64,000 nucleotides of DNA from Dryocola clanedunensis_A (GTDB lineage Bacteria > Pseudomonadota > Gammaproteobacteria > Enterobacterales > Enterobacteriaceae). Under the pieces are notes generated by a model that ran no database searches, was not told the DNA's origin, and worked only from the letters and a program-made list of their open reading frames with translations. The position numbers and the translations under genes were made by a program. Every line of letters starts with the position of its first letter. Positions within the stretch are counted from its first letter, which is position 1. The stretch is taken from assembly GCA_038405435.1 (NCBI GenBank), contig JBBYHZ010000002.1, one strand, 5' to 3'. Below are positions 41,368 through 49,907 of this stretch, piece by piece.

Positions 41368-42492
41368 ATGAAATCTGGTCGTTATATCGGCGTGATGTCG
41401 GGCACCAGCCTCGACGGCATAGATGTTGTATTAGCGGCTATTGATGAACATCTTGTCGTTCAGCTTGCTAACCATAGCCATCCCATCCCCCTTGAACTAA
41501 AAAATGCGATTCTGGCGGTTTGCCAGGGGCAGCAGCTGACGCTCTCGCAGCTGGGCCAGCTGGACCATCGTCTGGGAAAGCTTTTTGCCGAGGCGGTACA
41601 AACCCTGATGGACAAGCAGGGCCTGACGCACGCGGACGTGGTGGCCATCGGCTGTCACGGTCAGACGGTCTGGCACGAGCCGCAAGGAGATGCGCCCCAC
41701 ACGATGCAAATCGGCGATAACAACCACATTGTTGCGCGAACCGGCGTCACCGTGGTGGGGGATTTCCGCCGCCGGGATATGGCCCTGGGCGGTCAGGGCG
41801 CGCCTTTAGTTCCCGCTTTTCACCACGCGCTGCTGGCACACCCCACCGAGCGCCGGATGGTGCTGAACATCGGCGGGATTGCGAACCTCTCTTTGCTTAT
41901 CCCTGACCAGCCGGTTAAAGGGTATGACACCGGCCCCGGCAACATGCTGATGGATGCCTGGATCTGGCGGCAGAAAGGTAAGCCCTACGATAAAGACGCC
42001 GCGTGGGCGAGCAGCGGCAAAGTAATTTTACCGCTGCTTCAGCAGATGCTCAGCGACCCTTATTTTGCTGCCCCGGCGCCGAAAAGTACCGGGCGTGAAT
42101 ACTTCAACTATGGCTGGTTAGAGCGCCAGCTGGCCGCTTTTCCGGGCGTTGCGCCGGAAGACGTGCAGGCGACGATTACCGAACTGACTGCGGTAACAAT
42201 TGCCGAACAGGTGCTGCTGAGCGGCGGCTGTGAAAGGGTAATGGTCTGCGGCGGCGGCAGCCGTAACCCGCTGCTAATGGCGCGTCTGGCGGGGCTGCTG
42301 CCGGGAATCGAAGTGGGCACCACGGACGAAGCGGGGATCAGCGGTGACGATATGGAAGCGCTGGCGTTCGCGTGGCTTGCCTGTCGTACCGTCTCCAGCC
42401 TGCCTGGCAACCTCCCGTCGGTGACCGGCGCGTCAGAGGCCAGCATCATCGGTGCCATATTCCCCGCAAATCCATTGCATAATCAGAGTTAA
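41368..42492 (+). CDS. anmK: Anhydro-N-acetylmuramic acid kinase
   Basis: 374 residues from ATG 41368 (CAGGAG upstream). Phosphorylates and opens 1,6-anhydroMurNAc to MurNAc 6-phosphate in cell-wall recycling; cytoplasmic. ATP-binding start MKSGRYIGVMSGTSLDGIDV; phosphate-binding GYDTGPGNMLMDAW near residue 190; VMVCGGGSRNPLLMARLAGL near residue 292. It follows slyB divergently and precedes mliC, as in E. coli. Confidence 0.96.
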   Translation: MKSGRYIGVMSGTSLDGIDVVLAAIDEHLVVQLANHSHPIPLELKNAILAVCQGQQLTLSQLGQLDHRLGKLFAEAVQTLMDKQGLTHADVVAIGCHGQTVWHEPQGDAPHTMQIGDNNHIVARTGVTVVGDFRRRDMALGGQGAPLVPAFHHALLAHPTERRMVLNIGGIANLSLLIPDQPVKGYDTGPGNMLMDAWIWRQKGKPYDKDAAWASSGKVILPLLQQMLSDPYFAAPAPKSTGREYFNYGWLERQLAAFPGVAPEDVQATITELTAVTIAEQVLLSGGCERVMVCGGGSRNPLLMARLAGLLPGIEVGTTDEAGISGDDMEALAFAWLACRTVSSLPGNLPSVTGASEASIIGAIFPANPLHNQS

Positions 42493-42585
42493 CTGAAATT
42501 AACTTCTGCCCCGACTCTTTACACTTAAGACGATAATGGAGGGTGGCCTGCCCTCCAGGGATAAGAAGATCGCCAGGATACGCTG

Positions 42586-42909
42586 ATGAAAAAACTACTT
42601 GTTGCCGCTGTTCCTATGCTGCTTGCCGGCTGTAGCTACTACAACTCCTTCGTCGAACGGATGCACACCGACACGCTGCAGTACCAGTGCGACGAAAAGC
42701 CGCTGACCGTGAAGCTCAATAACCAGAAGCAAATGGTTAACTTCGTCTATGACAATGACTATCTCTCTCTGACCCAGGGCCTGTCTGCTTCGGGCGCCCG
42801 CTATACCGACGGTGTCTACGTTTTCTGGTCTAAGGGTGACTCCGCTACGGTCTACCGCAAAGACAGCATCGTGCTGAATAACTGCCAGCTGCAAAATCCG
42901 AAAAGTTGA
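42586..42909 (+). CDS. mliC: Membrane-bound C-type lysozyme inhibitor
   Basis: 107 residues. Lipoprotein signal peptide MKKLLVAAVPMLLAGCSYYN with lipobox LAGC (Cys16). The mature domain has the MliC/PliC signature LQYQCDEKPLTVKLNN and a SG-A-RYTDG-type active loop (LSASGARYTDGVYVFWSKGD). Protects the wall from host lysozyme at the outer membrane. It sits between anmK and pdxH, as in E. coli (ydhA). Confidence 0.94.
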   Translation: MKKLLVAAVPMLLAGCSYYNSFVERMHTDTLQYQCDEKPLTVKLNNQKQMVNFVYDNDYLSLTQGLSASGARYTDGVYVFWSKGDSATVYRKDSIVLNNCQLQNPKS

Positions 42910-42966
42910 GATTTCTGAGGGTGGGGCGCACAATAGCCCCACCTGATGATAACCTGACGTAACGCC

Positions 42967-43623
42967 ATGTCTGACAACGACTCTTTGCAACAGATTGCCC
43001 ATCTGCGCCGCGAATACACCAAAGGTGGCCTGCGCCGCAGCGATCTTACCGATAAGCCCCTCGACCTGTTTGAACGCTGGCTTGCCCAGGCCTGCGAGGC
43101 GAAGCTTGCCGATCCTACCGCGATGGTGGTGGCGACGGTGGATGAAAACGGTCAGCCTTATCAACGTATTGTCCTGCTTAAACATTTCGACGAGCGCGGC
43201 ATGGTGTTCTATACCAACCTTGGCTCGCGCAAAGCACATCATCTGGAGCAAAACCCGCGTATCAGCCTGCATTTCCCATGGCACATGCTGGACCGCCAGG
43301 TGATGGTGCAGGGGACGGCAGAACGCCTGTCCACGCTCGAAGTGATGAAATACTTCCACAGCCGCCCGCGCGACAGCCAGATTGGCGCCTGGGTCTCTAA
43401 GCAGTCCAGCCGTATTTCCGCGCGCGGCATCCTCGAAAGCAAGTTCCTTGAGCTAAAGCAGAAATTCCAGCAGGGCGAAGTGCCGCTGCCGAGCTTCTGG
43501 GGCGGCTATCGCGTCACATTTGAGCAGATGGAATTCTGGCAGGGTGGCGAACACCGCCTGCACGATCGCTTTTTATACCAGCGCGAAGGCGATGCCTGGA
43601 AAATTGACCGCCTGGCCCCGTAA
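42967..43623 (+). CDS. pdxH: Pyridoxine/pyridoxamine 5'-phosphate oxidase
   Basis: 218 residues. FMN-dependent; makes pyridoxal 5'-phosphate from PNP or PMP; cytoplasmic homodimer. Features: LRREYTKGGLRRSDL near residue 14, YQRIVLLKHFDERGMVFYTN near 65 (FMN phosphate site), SRKAHHLEQNPRISL near 90, and the C-terminal RLHDRFLYQR with DAWKIDRLAP. Upstream of tyrS as in E. coli. The usual partner pdxY is missing from the locus. Confidence 0.96.
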   Translation: MSDNDSLQQIAHLRREYTKGGLRRSDLTDKPLDLFERWLAQACEAKLADPTAMVVATVDENGQPYQRIVLLKHFDERGMVFYTNLGSRKAHHLEQNPRISLHFPWHMLDRQVMVQGTAERLSTLEVMKYFHSRPRDSQIGAWVSKQSSRISARGILESKFLELKQKFQQGEVPLPSFWGGYRVTFEQMEFWQGGEHRLHDRFLYQREGDAWKIDRLAP

Positions 43624-43764
43624 CCCCCACGATTTATTGCGTTAAGCGCTGGCACTCCTTGGGCTGGCGTTTTATTCTATGCCCCCTAAGAAATGAACCC
43701 ATTCGCCACGAGGCGAAGAGCTGTGTACCAGCAAAGGTGCAGTCGTATATACATGGAGAATTTG

Positions 43765-45039
43765 ATGGCAAGCATCAATTTGATAAAACAATTGCAAGAG
43801 CGGGGCCTGGTGGCTCAGGTCACGGACGAGGAAGCGTTAGCGCAGCGCCTGGCGCAGGGGCCAATCGCGCTCTATTGCGGCTTCGATCCTACCGCCGACA
43901 GCTTGCATTTGGGCCATCTGGTTCCGCTGCTGTGTCTGAAACGTTTCCAGGAAGCCGGCCACAAGCCTGTTGCTCTGGTTGGCGGCGCAACGGGTCTGAT
44001 TGGCGACCCGAGCTTTAAGGCCGTCGAGCGTAAGCTGAACACGGAAGATACCGTTCACGAGTGGGTGGAAAAAATTCGCCGTCAGGTTGCACCTTTCCTT
44101 GATTTTGACTGCGGTGAAAACTCAGCGATTGCGGCTAACAACTACGACTGGTTCGGCGGCATGAACGTGCTGACCTTCCTGCGCGACATCGGCAAACACT
44201 TCTCTGTTAACCAGATGATTAACAAAGAAGCGGTAAAGCAGCGTCTGAACCGCGACGACGTGGGCATCTCCTTTACCGAGTTCTCCTACAACCTGCTGCA
44301 GGGCTATGATTTCGCCTGTCTGAACAAGCTGCACGGCGTTGTGCTGCAAATCGGCGGTTCGGACCAGTGGGGCAACATCACCTCCGGTATCGACCTGACC
44401 CGCCGTCTGCATCAGCAGCAGGCATTCGGCCTGACCGTACCGCTGATCACCAAGTCTGACGGCACCAAGTTCGGCAAAACCGAAGGCGGCGCGGTGTGGC
44501 TGGATCCGAAGAAAACCAGCCCGTACAAGTTCTACCAGTTCTGGATCAACACCGCCGACTCCGACGTTTACCGCTTCCTGAAGTTCTTCACCTTCATGAG
44601 CCTCGAAGAGATCGACGCGCTGGAAGAAGAAGACAGGAACAGCGGTGCGGCTCCACGTGCCCAGTACGTGCTGGCAGAGCAGGTCACCCGTCTGGTGCAT
44701 GGTGAAGAGGGCCTGGTGGCCGCTAAGCGCATCACAAGCAGCCTGTTCAACGGTAACCTGAGCGACCTGACCGAAGCAGACTTCGCGCAGCTGGCGCAGG
44801 ACGGCGTGCCGATGGTTGAAATGGATCGCGGTGCCGATCTGCAGCAGGCGCTGGTGGACTCTGAGCTACAGCCGTCCCGCGGCCAGGCGCGCAAGACCAT
44901 CGCGCAAAATGCCATCACCATCAACGGTGAGAAGCAGTCCGACCCGGAATACACCTTTGCCGAAGGCGATATCCTGTTCAATCGCTACACTCTGCTGCGT
45001 CGCGGTAAGAAGAACTACTGCCTCGTCTGCTGGAAGTAA
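43765..45039 (+). CDS. tyrS: Tyrosyl-tRNA synthetase
   Basis: 424 residues from ATG 43765 (GGAG at six bases; MASINLIKQLQERGL as in E. coli). Class I synthetase: HIGH-type motif in DSLHLGHLVPLL near residue 47, KMSKS-type KFGKTEGGAVWLD near 235, tyrosine pocket GGSDQWGNI near 195, and a C-terminal S4-like RNA-binding domain (SRGQARKTIAQNAITIN). Essential. An intrinsic terminator follows at 45096-45125. Confidence 0.97.
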   Translation: MASINLIKQLQERGLVAQVTDEEALAQRLAQGPIALYCGFDPTADSLHLGHLVPLLCLKRFQEAGHKPVALVGGATGLIGDPSFKAVERKLNTEDTVHEWVEKIRRQVAPFLDFDCGENSAIAANNYDWFGGMNVLTFLRDIGKHFSVNQMINKEAVKQRLNRDDVGISFTEFSYNLLQGYDFACLNKLHGVVLQIGGSDQWGNITSGIDLTRRLHQQQAFGLTVPLITKSDGTKFGKTEGGAVWLDPKKTSPYKFYQFWINTADSDVYRFLKFFTFMSLEEIDALEEEDRNSGAAPRAQYVLAEQVTRLVHGEEGLVAAKRITSSLFNGNLSDLTEADFAQLAQDGVPMVEMDRGADLQQALVDSELQPSRGQARKTIAQNAITINGEKQSDPEYTFAEGDILFNRYTLLRRGKKNYCLVCWK

Positions 45040-45095
45040 GCGATAAAAAAGGCGAGTGGCTTAACGCCCTCGCCCTTATTATTGAACGCTGCCAA

Positions 45096-45125
45096 ATGCC
45101 CTCTTAACCGAGGGCATTTTTGTTT
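45096..45125 (+). terminator. Rho-independent terminator of tyrS
   Basis: ATGCCCTC-TTAACC-GAGGGCAT followed by TTTTGTTTT. It abuts the end of convergent gstA (45125). An earlier imperfect stem, GGCGAG...CTCGCC, lies at 45051-45074. Confidence 0.9.
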
Positions 45126-45727
45126 TAAATACCTTCCGCCGCCATTGCCGCTTCGACGGCCGGGCGCGCCTTCATGCGCTCCATAAACGCTTCGATGTTG
45201 CTGAGACCGTTCAGATCCAGCTTCAGCGCCTGCGCCCAGCGCAGCACGGTAAACAGATAGGCGTCCGCCACGGTAAAGCGCAGGCCCATCAGCCACTGTT
45301 TGTCGTTCAGCTCTTCGTTAACGTATTTGAACTTCTTCTCCAGCGCCTGGCGGGTGACGGTTTTGAACTCATCAGGGGTAGCCGGATTGAACAGCGGGCT
45401 GAAGCCTTTGTGCAGTTCGGTGGCGATGTAGTTCAGCCACTCCAGCGTGTGGTAGCGCGTCATGCTGCCCGCGGGGGCCAGAAGCTGGCGGTCCGGCACT
45501 TTGTCTGCCAGATACTGCACGATGGCCACGCCCTCGGTGAGCAGCGAGCCGTCGTCCATCAGCAGCGCAGGGACCTGGCCTTTAGGGTTCACCTCAAAGT
45601 AGTCGTCACCGGCTTCGGTGCGTTTGGTGGCTAAATCAACTTTGATGAGGGAGAAATCGAGCCCGGTTTCACGCAGGATGATGTGGGGAGAGAAGGAACA
45701 GGCACCTGGCTTATAATACAGTTTCAT
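45125..45727 (-). CDS. gstA: Glutathione S-transferase (beta class)
   Basis: 200 residues. The N-terminal thioredoxin-like domain starts MKLYYKPGACSFSPHIILRE with the beta-class Cys10; the glutathione-site stretches are GQVPALLMDDGSLLTEGVAI near residue 51 and YLADKVPDRQLL near 72. An all-helical C-domain follows (FTVADAYLFTVLRWAQAL near 150). Conjugates or reduces electrophiles with glutathione in the cytoplasm. In E. coli pdxY lies between tyrS and gstA; here only 85 bases separate them. Confidence 0.94.
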   Translation of the reverse strand: MKLYYKPGACSFSPHIILRETGLDFSLIKVDLATKRTEAGDDYFEVNPKGQVPALLMDDGSLLTEGVAIVQYLADKVPDRQLLAPAGSMTRYHTLEWLNYIATELHKGFSPLFNPATPDEFKTVTRQALEKKFKYVNEELNDKQWLMGLRFTVADAYLFTVLRWAQALKLDLNGLSNIEAFMERMKARPAVEAAMAAEGI

Positions 45728-45778
45728 TACTGAACTCCTTTAGGGCGCTAAGATTCCTTATGGTAGTGCTCCTGCAGG

Positions 45779-45812
45779 CAAAAAAAAAGCCGTTAGCGAA
45801 AAGCTAACGGCT
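45779..45812 (-). terminator. Rho-independent terminator of dtpA
   Basis: On the minus strand AGCCGTTAGC-TTTTC-GCTAACGGCT, a perfect ten-base-pair stem, followed by at least eight T. It lies 24 bases past the dtpA stop and upstream of gstA, so it separates the two transcripts. Confidence 0.95.
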
Positions 45813-45836
45813 GAAAATTAAGTGTTTCCCGCTATA

Positions 45837-47339
45837 TTACGCGGTGACTTTCTCGGATGCCGCGTCAGCAGCATCTGACTGGGTCATACGGTTCAGTTTT
45901 GGCGCGATAACAATCATCAGCAGGGCGATAACGCCGGTGGCGATACCAATCTGCATGAACACGTGACCGTAGACATGCAGGGACTGCAGCGGATCGGTAA
46001 CGTTGTCCGGTACGGCCATCAGGTTAGCAACTTTACCCGCGATTAGTGCCGCACCCGCGGTAGTCAGGAACCAGCTACCCATGATGAAGCCCATCAGGCG
46101 CTGTGGCACCAGCTGCGCAACCATTGCCAGGCCCAGACCAGAAATCATAAGTTCACCGATGCTCTGCAGCGCGTAGCTCAGAATCAGCCAGTTCACGGAT
46201 ACGATACCCGCGTCAGTAGCGAACTTCGCACCCAGCGGCAGCACCAGGAAGGCGAAGGAGCACAGCACCATACCAATGGCGAACTTGTGCGGCATCGGCA
46301 GGCGGTCACCCATCTTGTTATAAATAGCGGCCAGAATCGGGCTACCAATCATGATCCAGAACGGGTTCAGCGCCTGGAACTGCTCTGGCTGGAACGTGAT
46401 GCCTAAAATGGCGTGCTCAACGTTACGGATCGCAAAGAAGTTCAGGGAAGTTGGCATCTGGCTGTAGAGCACGAAGAAGACAATCGCTTCCAGCATCAGA
46501 ATGAAGGCAACGATCATCTTACGACGCGCCGCGCCTTTCATGGCGATCGCTTCTTTAGCGAAGATAATCACGATACCCAGCGCGACCAGGCCCAGCACGC
46601 CACGAGCAACGCCCTGGTTGTGCAACAGCCAGGTTGCGATAACGATCAGCACGACAACGCCGATGATGGTGGCGAACAGTTTACCGAAGTGAACCGGTAA
46701 GAAGTCAGGCTTAGAGCCGTAGTCTTTAACCCAGCGCTTGCAGAACATGAAGTTCACCAGGGTGATCAGCATGCCGACGAAGCTCAGTGAGAAAGCAACG
46801 CTCCAGCCAAACTTCGCGGCCAGCCACGGGGTGGCGAGCATGGAGAAGAAGGAGCCGATGTTGATGGACATGTAATACATGGTGAAGGCGCCATCAAGAC
46901 GCGGGTCATCTTTCTCATAGCAGGTAGAGAGCAGGGCGGACGGGTTAGCCTTAAACAGGCCGTTACCGACGGCGATAGTCGCCATACCCATATAGACGAT
47001 TGCTGCGTCATGGCCGGAATAGGCGACGAGTCCGTAGCCGAGAGCCAGAACGATGGTCCCCAGCATAATGACGCGTTTGGTGCCGAGCACTTTATCACCC
47101 AGCCAGCCGCCGACGGCAACGAGGCCATAAACCAGTGCGCTGAAAGAGGAGAACAGTGTAATAGAATCCGCTTCTGACATACCCAGTTGTTTGACCAGGT
47201 AGACGGCCATGATCCCTTGCAGGCCGTAGTAACCAAAACGTTCCCACAGCTCGATAGAGAAGATCAGGTAGAACGATTTAGGTTGTTTGAAAGCGTTCAG
47301 ACTAACGCTTTCTGCTGGTTTATTGTTTGCAGTCGACAC
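45837..47339 (-). CDS. dtpA: Dipeptide/tripeptide permease A (POT family)
   Basis: 500 residues. Proton-coupled peptide uptake; about fourteen inner-membrane segments. The POT signature ELWERFGYYGLQGIMAVYLV with the ExxERFxYY motif is near residue 31; the FYMSINIGSF-like stretch YYMSINIGSFFSMLATPWLA is near 155. Formerly tppB. It is preceded by a long intergenic region with a good CRP site, and followed by a strong terminator. Confidence 0.95.
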   Translation of the reverse strand: MSTANNKPAESVSLNAFKQPKSFYLIFSIELWERFGYYGLQGIMAVYLVKQLGMSEADSITLFSSFSALVYGLVAVGGWLGDKVLGTKRVIMLGTIVLALGYGLVAYSGHDAAIVYMGMATIAVGNGLFKANPSALLSTCYEKDDPRLDGAFTMYYMSINIGSFFSMLATPWLAAKFGWSVAFSLSFVGMLITLVNFMFCKRWVKDYGSKPDFLPVHFGKLFATIIGVVVLIVIATWLLHNQGVARGVLGLVALGIVIIFAKEAIAMKGAARRKMIVAFILMLEAIVFFVLYSQMPTSLNFFAIRNVEHAILGITFQPEQFQALNPFWIMIGSPILAAIYNKMGDRLPMPHKFAIGMVLCSFAFLVLPLGAKFATDAGIVSVNWLILSYALQSIGELMISGLGLAMVAQLVPQRLMGFIMGSWFLTTAGAALIAGKVANLMAVPDNVTDPLQSLHVYGHVFMQIGIATGVIALLMIVIAPKLNRMTQSDAADAASEKVTA

Positions 47340-47953
47340 ATATACCTCTTTTTTTACATCCCACTTTAACAGGAGTCTTATAAGCGTGAAGGCCTGTGGC
47401 AGTCACTTTATTGTTATTATGGAAGGGGGAAACGGCGGGTAATGTTCACTATCCTGCGCTTTCAGGCAAGTGTTTTGTAATGCCCTGTTACATTTAACTG
47501 CGGTGGAATAATGTCACTGAGAATGAAATGTTATTCAGCGTTAAATTTTAATAAACGTCATTTTACCCATTTAAAATCTCTCCCGTTACGTTTTACCGGC
47601 CATTTCAGGGATATGTTCTGCTGAAAAAGCGATTAAGCAGCGATAAAGGCCAGCCCTGAAGTTTTAGCCAGCGTAATGTATTGGTTCAGATCCCATAGCA
47701 ATAACGATTGCCGGGGTTTGGTGACAAAAAAATGACCGGAATTTAACGTTGTGTTATCAAAGTGATCTGCATCACATATTTATAGAAAATTCTCATCGTA
47801 AAAAAACGATTAACCTGCTCAGGCGATTATCAGCCATATGTTGTAAAGCTGTTAAAGGAGATTAATGGTGTGAAAAGCTAATGATTTGGCTTTCGCCGGT
47901 GGGCATAATTTTAAGGGAGGTAGCCCCGGAGAGAGACCCACGGGGCGGGTAAA
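47340..47953. other. 614-base intergenic region upstream of dtpA
   Basis: No ORF is supported. It contains a CRP-like site (47761-47776) and an imperfect GCCCCG/CGGGGC hairpin (47923-47946) just past the nth stop, probably its transcript end. The rest is AT-rich and presumably holds the dtpA promoter and long leader. I saw no clear sRNA gene. Confidence 0.5.
47761..47776. promoter_or_regulatory. Candidate CRP site
   Basis: AGTGA-TCTGCA-TCACA matches the CRP consensus TGTGA-N6-TCACA at nine of ten positions, within AT-rich flanks. It lies about 420 bases upstream of the dtpA start, so the link to dtpA implies a long leader or looping. Confidence 0.55.
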
Positions 47954-48589
47954 TTAGATATCTACTTTTTCTTTATATTCGCAGAGGTTTTCGATGATGC
48001 ACGAGCCGCAGCGGGGCTTGCGGGCAACGCAGGTATAACGTCCGTGCAGAATCAGCCAGTGGTGGCAGTCAACTTTAAATTCTGCCGGAACAACCTTAAG
48101 CAGTTTTTGCTCTACCTGCTCAACGTTTTTGCCGGGCGCAAACTGGGTGCGGTTACAGACGCGGAAAATATGGGTATCCACGGCGATGGTCGGCCAGCCA
48201 AACGCGGTATTCAGCACGACGTTAGCTGTTTTGCGGCCAACGCCGGGCAGCGCTTCCAGCGCGGCGCGGTCTTCAGGCACCTCGCCATTGTGCAGCTCAA
48301 TGAGCATGCGGCAGGTCTTGATGACGTTTTCCGCCTTGCTGTTAAACAAGCCAATGGTTTTGATGTAGGACTTTACCCCGTCCACGCCCAGCTCAAGCAT
48401 CGCCCGTGGCGTATTGGCGACCGGGTAGAGCTTAGCGGTCGCTTTGTTAACGCTGACGTCCGTAGCCTGCGCGGAAAGCAACACCGCAATCAGCAGTTCG
48501 AAAGGCGAGCTGAACTGGAGCTCGGTTGTCGGGTTTGGGTTGTTATCACGCAGGCGCGTCAGGATCTCATGACGCTTTATCTTATTCAT
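47954..48589 (-). CDS. nth: Endonuclease III
   Basis: 211 residues. DNA glycosylase/AP lyase for oxidised pyrimidines. The helix-hairpin-helix with catalytic Lys is in EALPGVGRKTANVVLNTAFG near residue 120, the catalytic Asp in AVDTHIFRVCNR near 138, and the C-terminal 4Fe-4S loop CVARKPRCGSCIIENLC gives the C-X6-C-X2-C-X5-C spacing. Last gene of the rsx operon; its ATG shares one base with the rsxE stop. Confidence 0.97.
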   Translation of the reverse strand: MNKIKRHEILTRLRDNNPNPTTELQFSSPFELLIAVLLSAQATDVSVNKATAKLYPVANTPRAMLELGVDGVKSYIKTIGLFNSKAENVIKTCRMLIELHNGEVPEDRAALEALPGVGRKTANVVLNTAFGWPTIAVDTHIFRVCNRTQFAPGKNVEQVEQKLLKVVPAEFKVDCHHWLILHGRYTCVARKPRCGSCIIENLCEYKEKVDI

Positions 48590-49275
48590 TACGCTTCCCT
48601 GGTTTCAGCTTCCACCACCACGCTTTTCGCCGCGCGGCGCGCCTTCATTTTCTCGTCAATAAGATACTTTACCGCCAGCATCAGCCCGAGGCCAATAAAA
48701 GCACCCGGCGGCAGCATGGCGAGCAGAAACGGCGTGTCGGTGTGGAATATCTCAATGCGCAGCACCTTCGCCCAGCTGCCGAGCAAACCGTCTGCGCCGT
48801 CAAACAGCGTGCCGTTGCCGATAATTTCCCGCAGCGAGCCGAGCACGAACATTGCGCTGGTCGCCCCTAAACCGATAGCGAAGCCATCCAGCGCTGCCAG
48901 CGGCACCGAGCTTTTTGCGGCAAAGGCCTCTGCGCGACCGATAACAATACAGTTGGTGACGATCAGCGGAATAAAAATGCCCAGCGACTGGTACAGTCCG
49001 AACGCGTAGGCGTTGATCAGCATCTGTACGGTGCTGACCACCGAGGCGATGATCATCACATAGATGGGAATACGAATTTCCGACGGCACCCAGCGGCGCA
49101 GGGCAGAGACGGCGGCATTGGTCAGCGTCAGGACCAGCGTGGTCGCCAGCCCCAGCCCCAGGGCGTTAGTTGCCGTAGAGGTCACCGCGAGCAGCGGGCA
49201 AAGGCCCAGCAGCTGCACAAGGGCGGAGTTATTTTTCCACAGCCCCTGGACCAGAATATCTTTTACTTCACTCAT
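48589..49275 (-). CDS. rsxE: Rnf/Rsx electron transport subunit E
   Basis: 228 residues from ATG 49275 (MSEVKDILVQGLWKNNSALV). Six inner-membrane helices; related to RsxA and the NqrD/E family (LLGLCPLLAVTSTATNALGL). Part of the complex that keeps SoxR reduced in E. coli. The start overlaps the rsxG stop as ATGA (49272-49275). The extension to 49290 is not used. Confidence 0.95.
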   Translation of the reverse strand: MSEVKDILVQGLWKNNSALVQLLGLCPLLAVTSTATNALGLGLATTLVLTLTNAAVSALRRWVPSEIRIPIYVMIIASVVSTVQMLINAYAFGLYQSLGIFIPLIVTNCIVIGRAEAFAAKSSVPLAALDGFAIGLGATSAMFVLGSLREIIGNGTLFDGADGLLGSWAKVLRIEIFHTDTPFLLAMLPPGAFIGLGLMLAVKYLIDEKMKARRAAKSVVVEAETREA

Positions 49276-49898
49276 GGTTGTGCTCCGCAAGAAGGTAGCT
49301 GTTCAAGCGTCGGCGGCAGCGTTTCCGCGTAAAGCCCCGCACGTTTCACGGCGTTAACCACCGCGCGCGGCGTGATGGTCGCACCGGTAAACTGATCGAA
49401 CTGGCCGCCATCTTTTTTGACGGCAAAGCTCGCGTCGTTCGGGCCGTGAATAATGACATCCGCAAAATGGGTGATCCAGCTGCTCAGGCGCAGCTCGATT
49501 TTATCCCCAAGGCCCGGCGTTTCATGATGCTGGGTGACTCGCGTTCCCAGAACCTTGCCGTGAAAGTCCGTACCAACCAGCAGCTGAATGGCACCGGAAT
49601 AGCCGTCAGGCGCAGTGGCTTCCATCACTACCGCGACGGGCTGCTCTCCTTTACGGGCTACGTAGATACGATGCTCACCCGCGCCGAGCTGCGGCTCATT
49701 AACCACGAGGCAGCTGTTCTGAATGTCGTTATCGTACAGATCTGACGGCAATACCTGATCGAACAGCAGCTTCTGCTGGATCGCCGCCTGGCGGTCGATC
49801 GTAGGTTTGGTTAACTCGTTAACCACGGCTGTCAGGCCGGTAGCCAGCGCGGCAAAGATCGCCAGCGTTACGCCATGTTTTTGCATAGTTTTCAGCAT
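49272..49898 (-). CDS. rsxG: Rnf/Rsx electron transport subunit G
   Basis: 208 residues. One N-terminal membrane anchor (GVTLAIFAALATGLTAVVNE) and a periplasmic FMN-binding domain. The covalent-FMN threonine motif is SGAT-like: FDQFTGATITPRAVVNAVKR near residue 175. It overlaps rsxE by four bases and starts nine bases after rsxD. Confidence 0.95.
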   Translation of the reverse strand: MLKTMQKHGVTLAIFAALATGLTAVVNELTKPTIDRQAAIQQKLLFDQVLPSDLYDNDIQNSCLVVNEPQLGAGEHRIYVARKGEQPVAVVMEATAPDGYSGAIQLLVGTDFHGKVLGTRVTQHHETPGLGDKIELRLSSWITHFADVIIHGPNDASFAVKKDGGQFDQFTGATITPRAVVNAVKRAGLYAETLPPTLEQLPSCGAQP

Positions 49899-49907
49899 GA
49901 CGATTCC

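Noticed and set aside
47860..47885. Small ORF after AAAGGAG at about 47855
   Set aside because: The ATG is followed by GTG then TGA; only two codons, so no peptide can be claimed.
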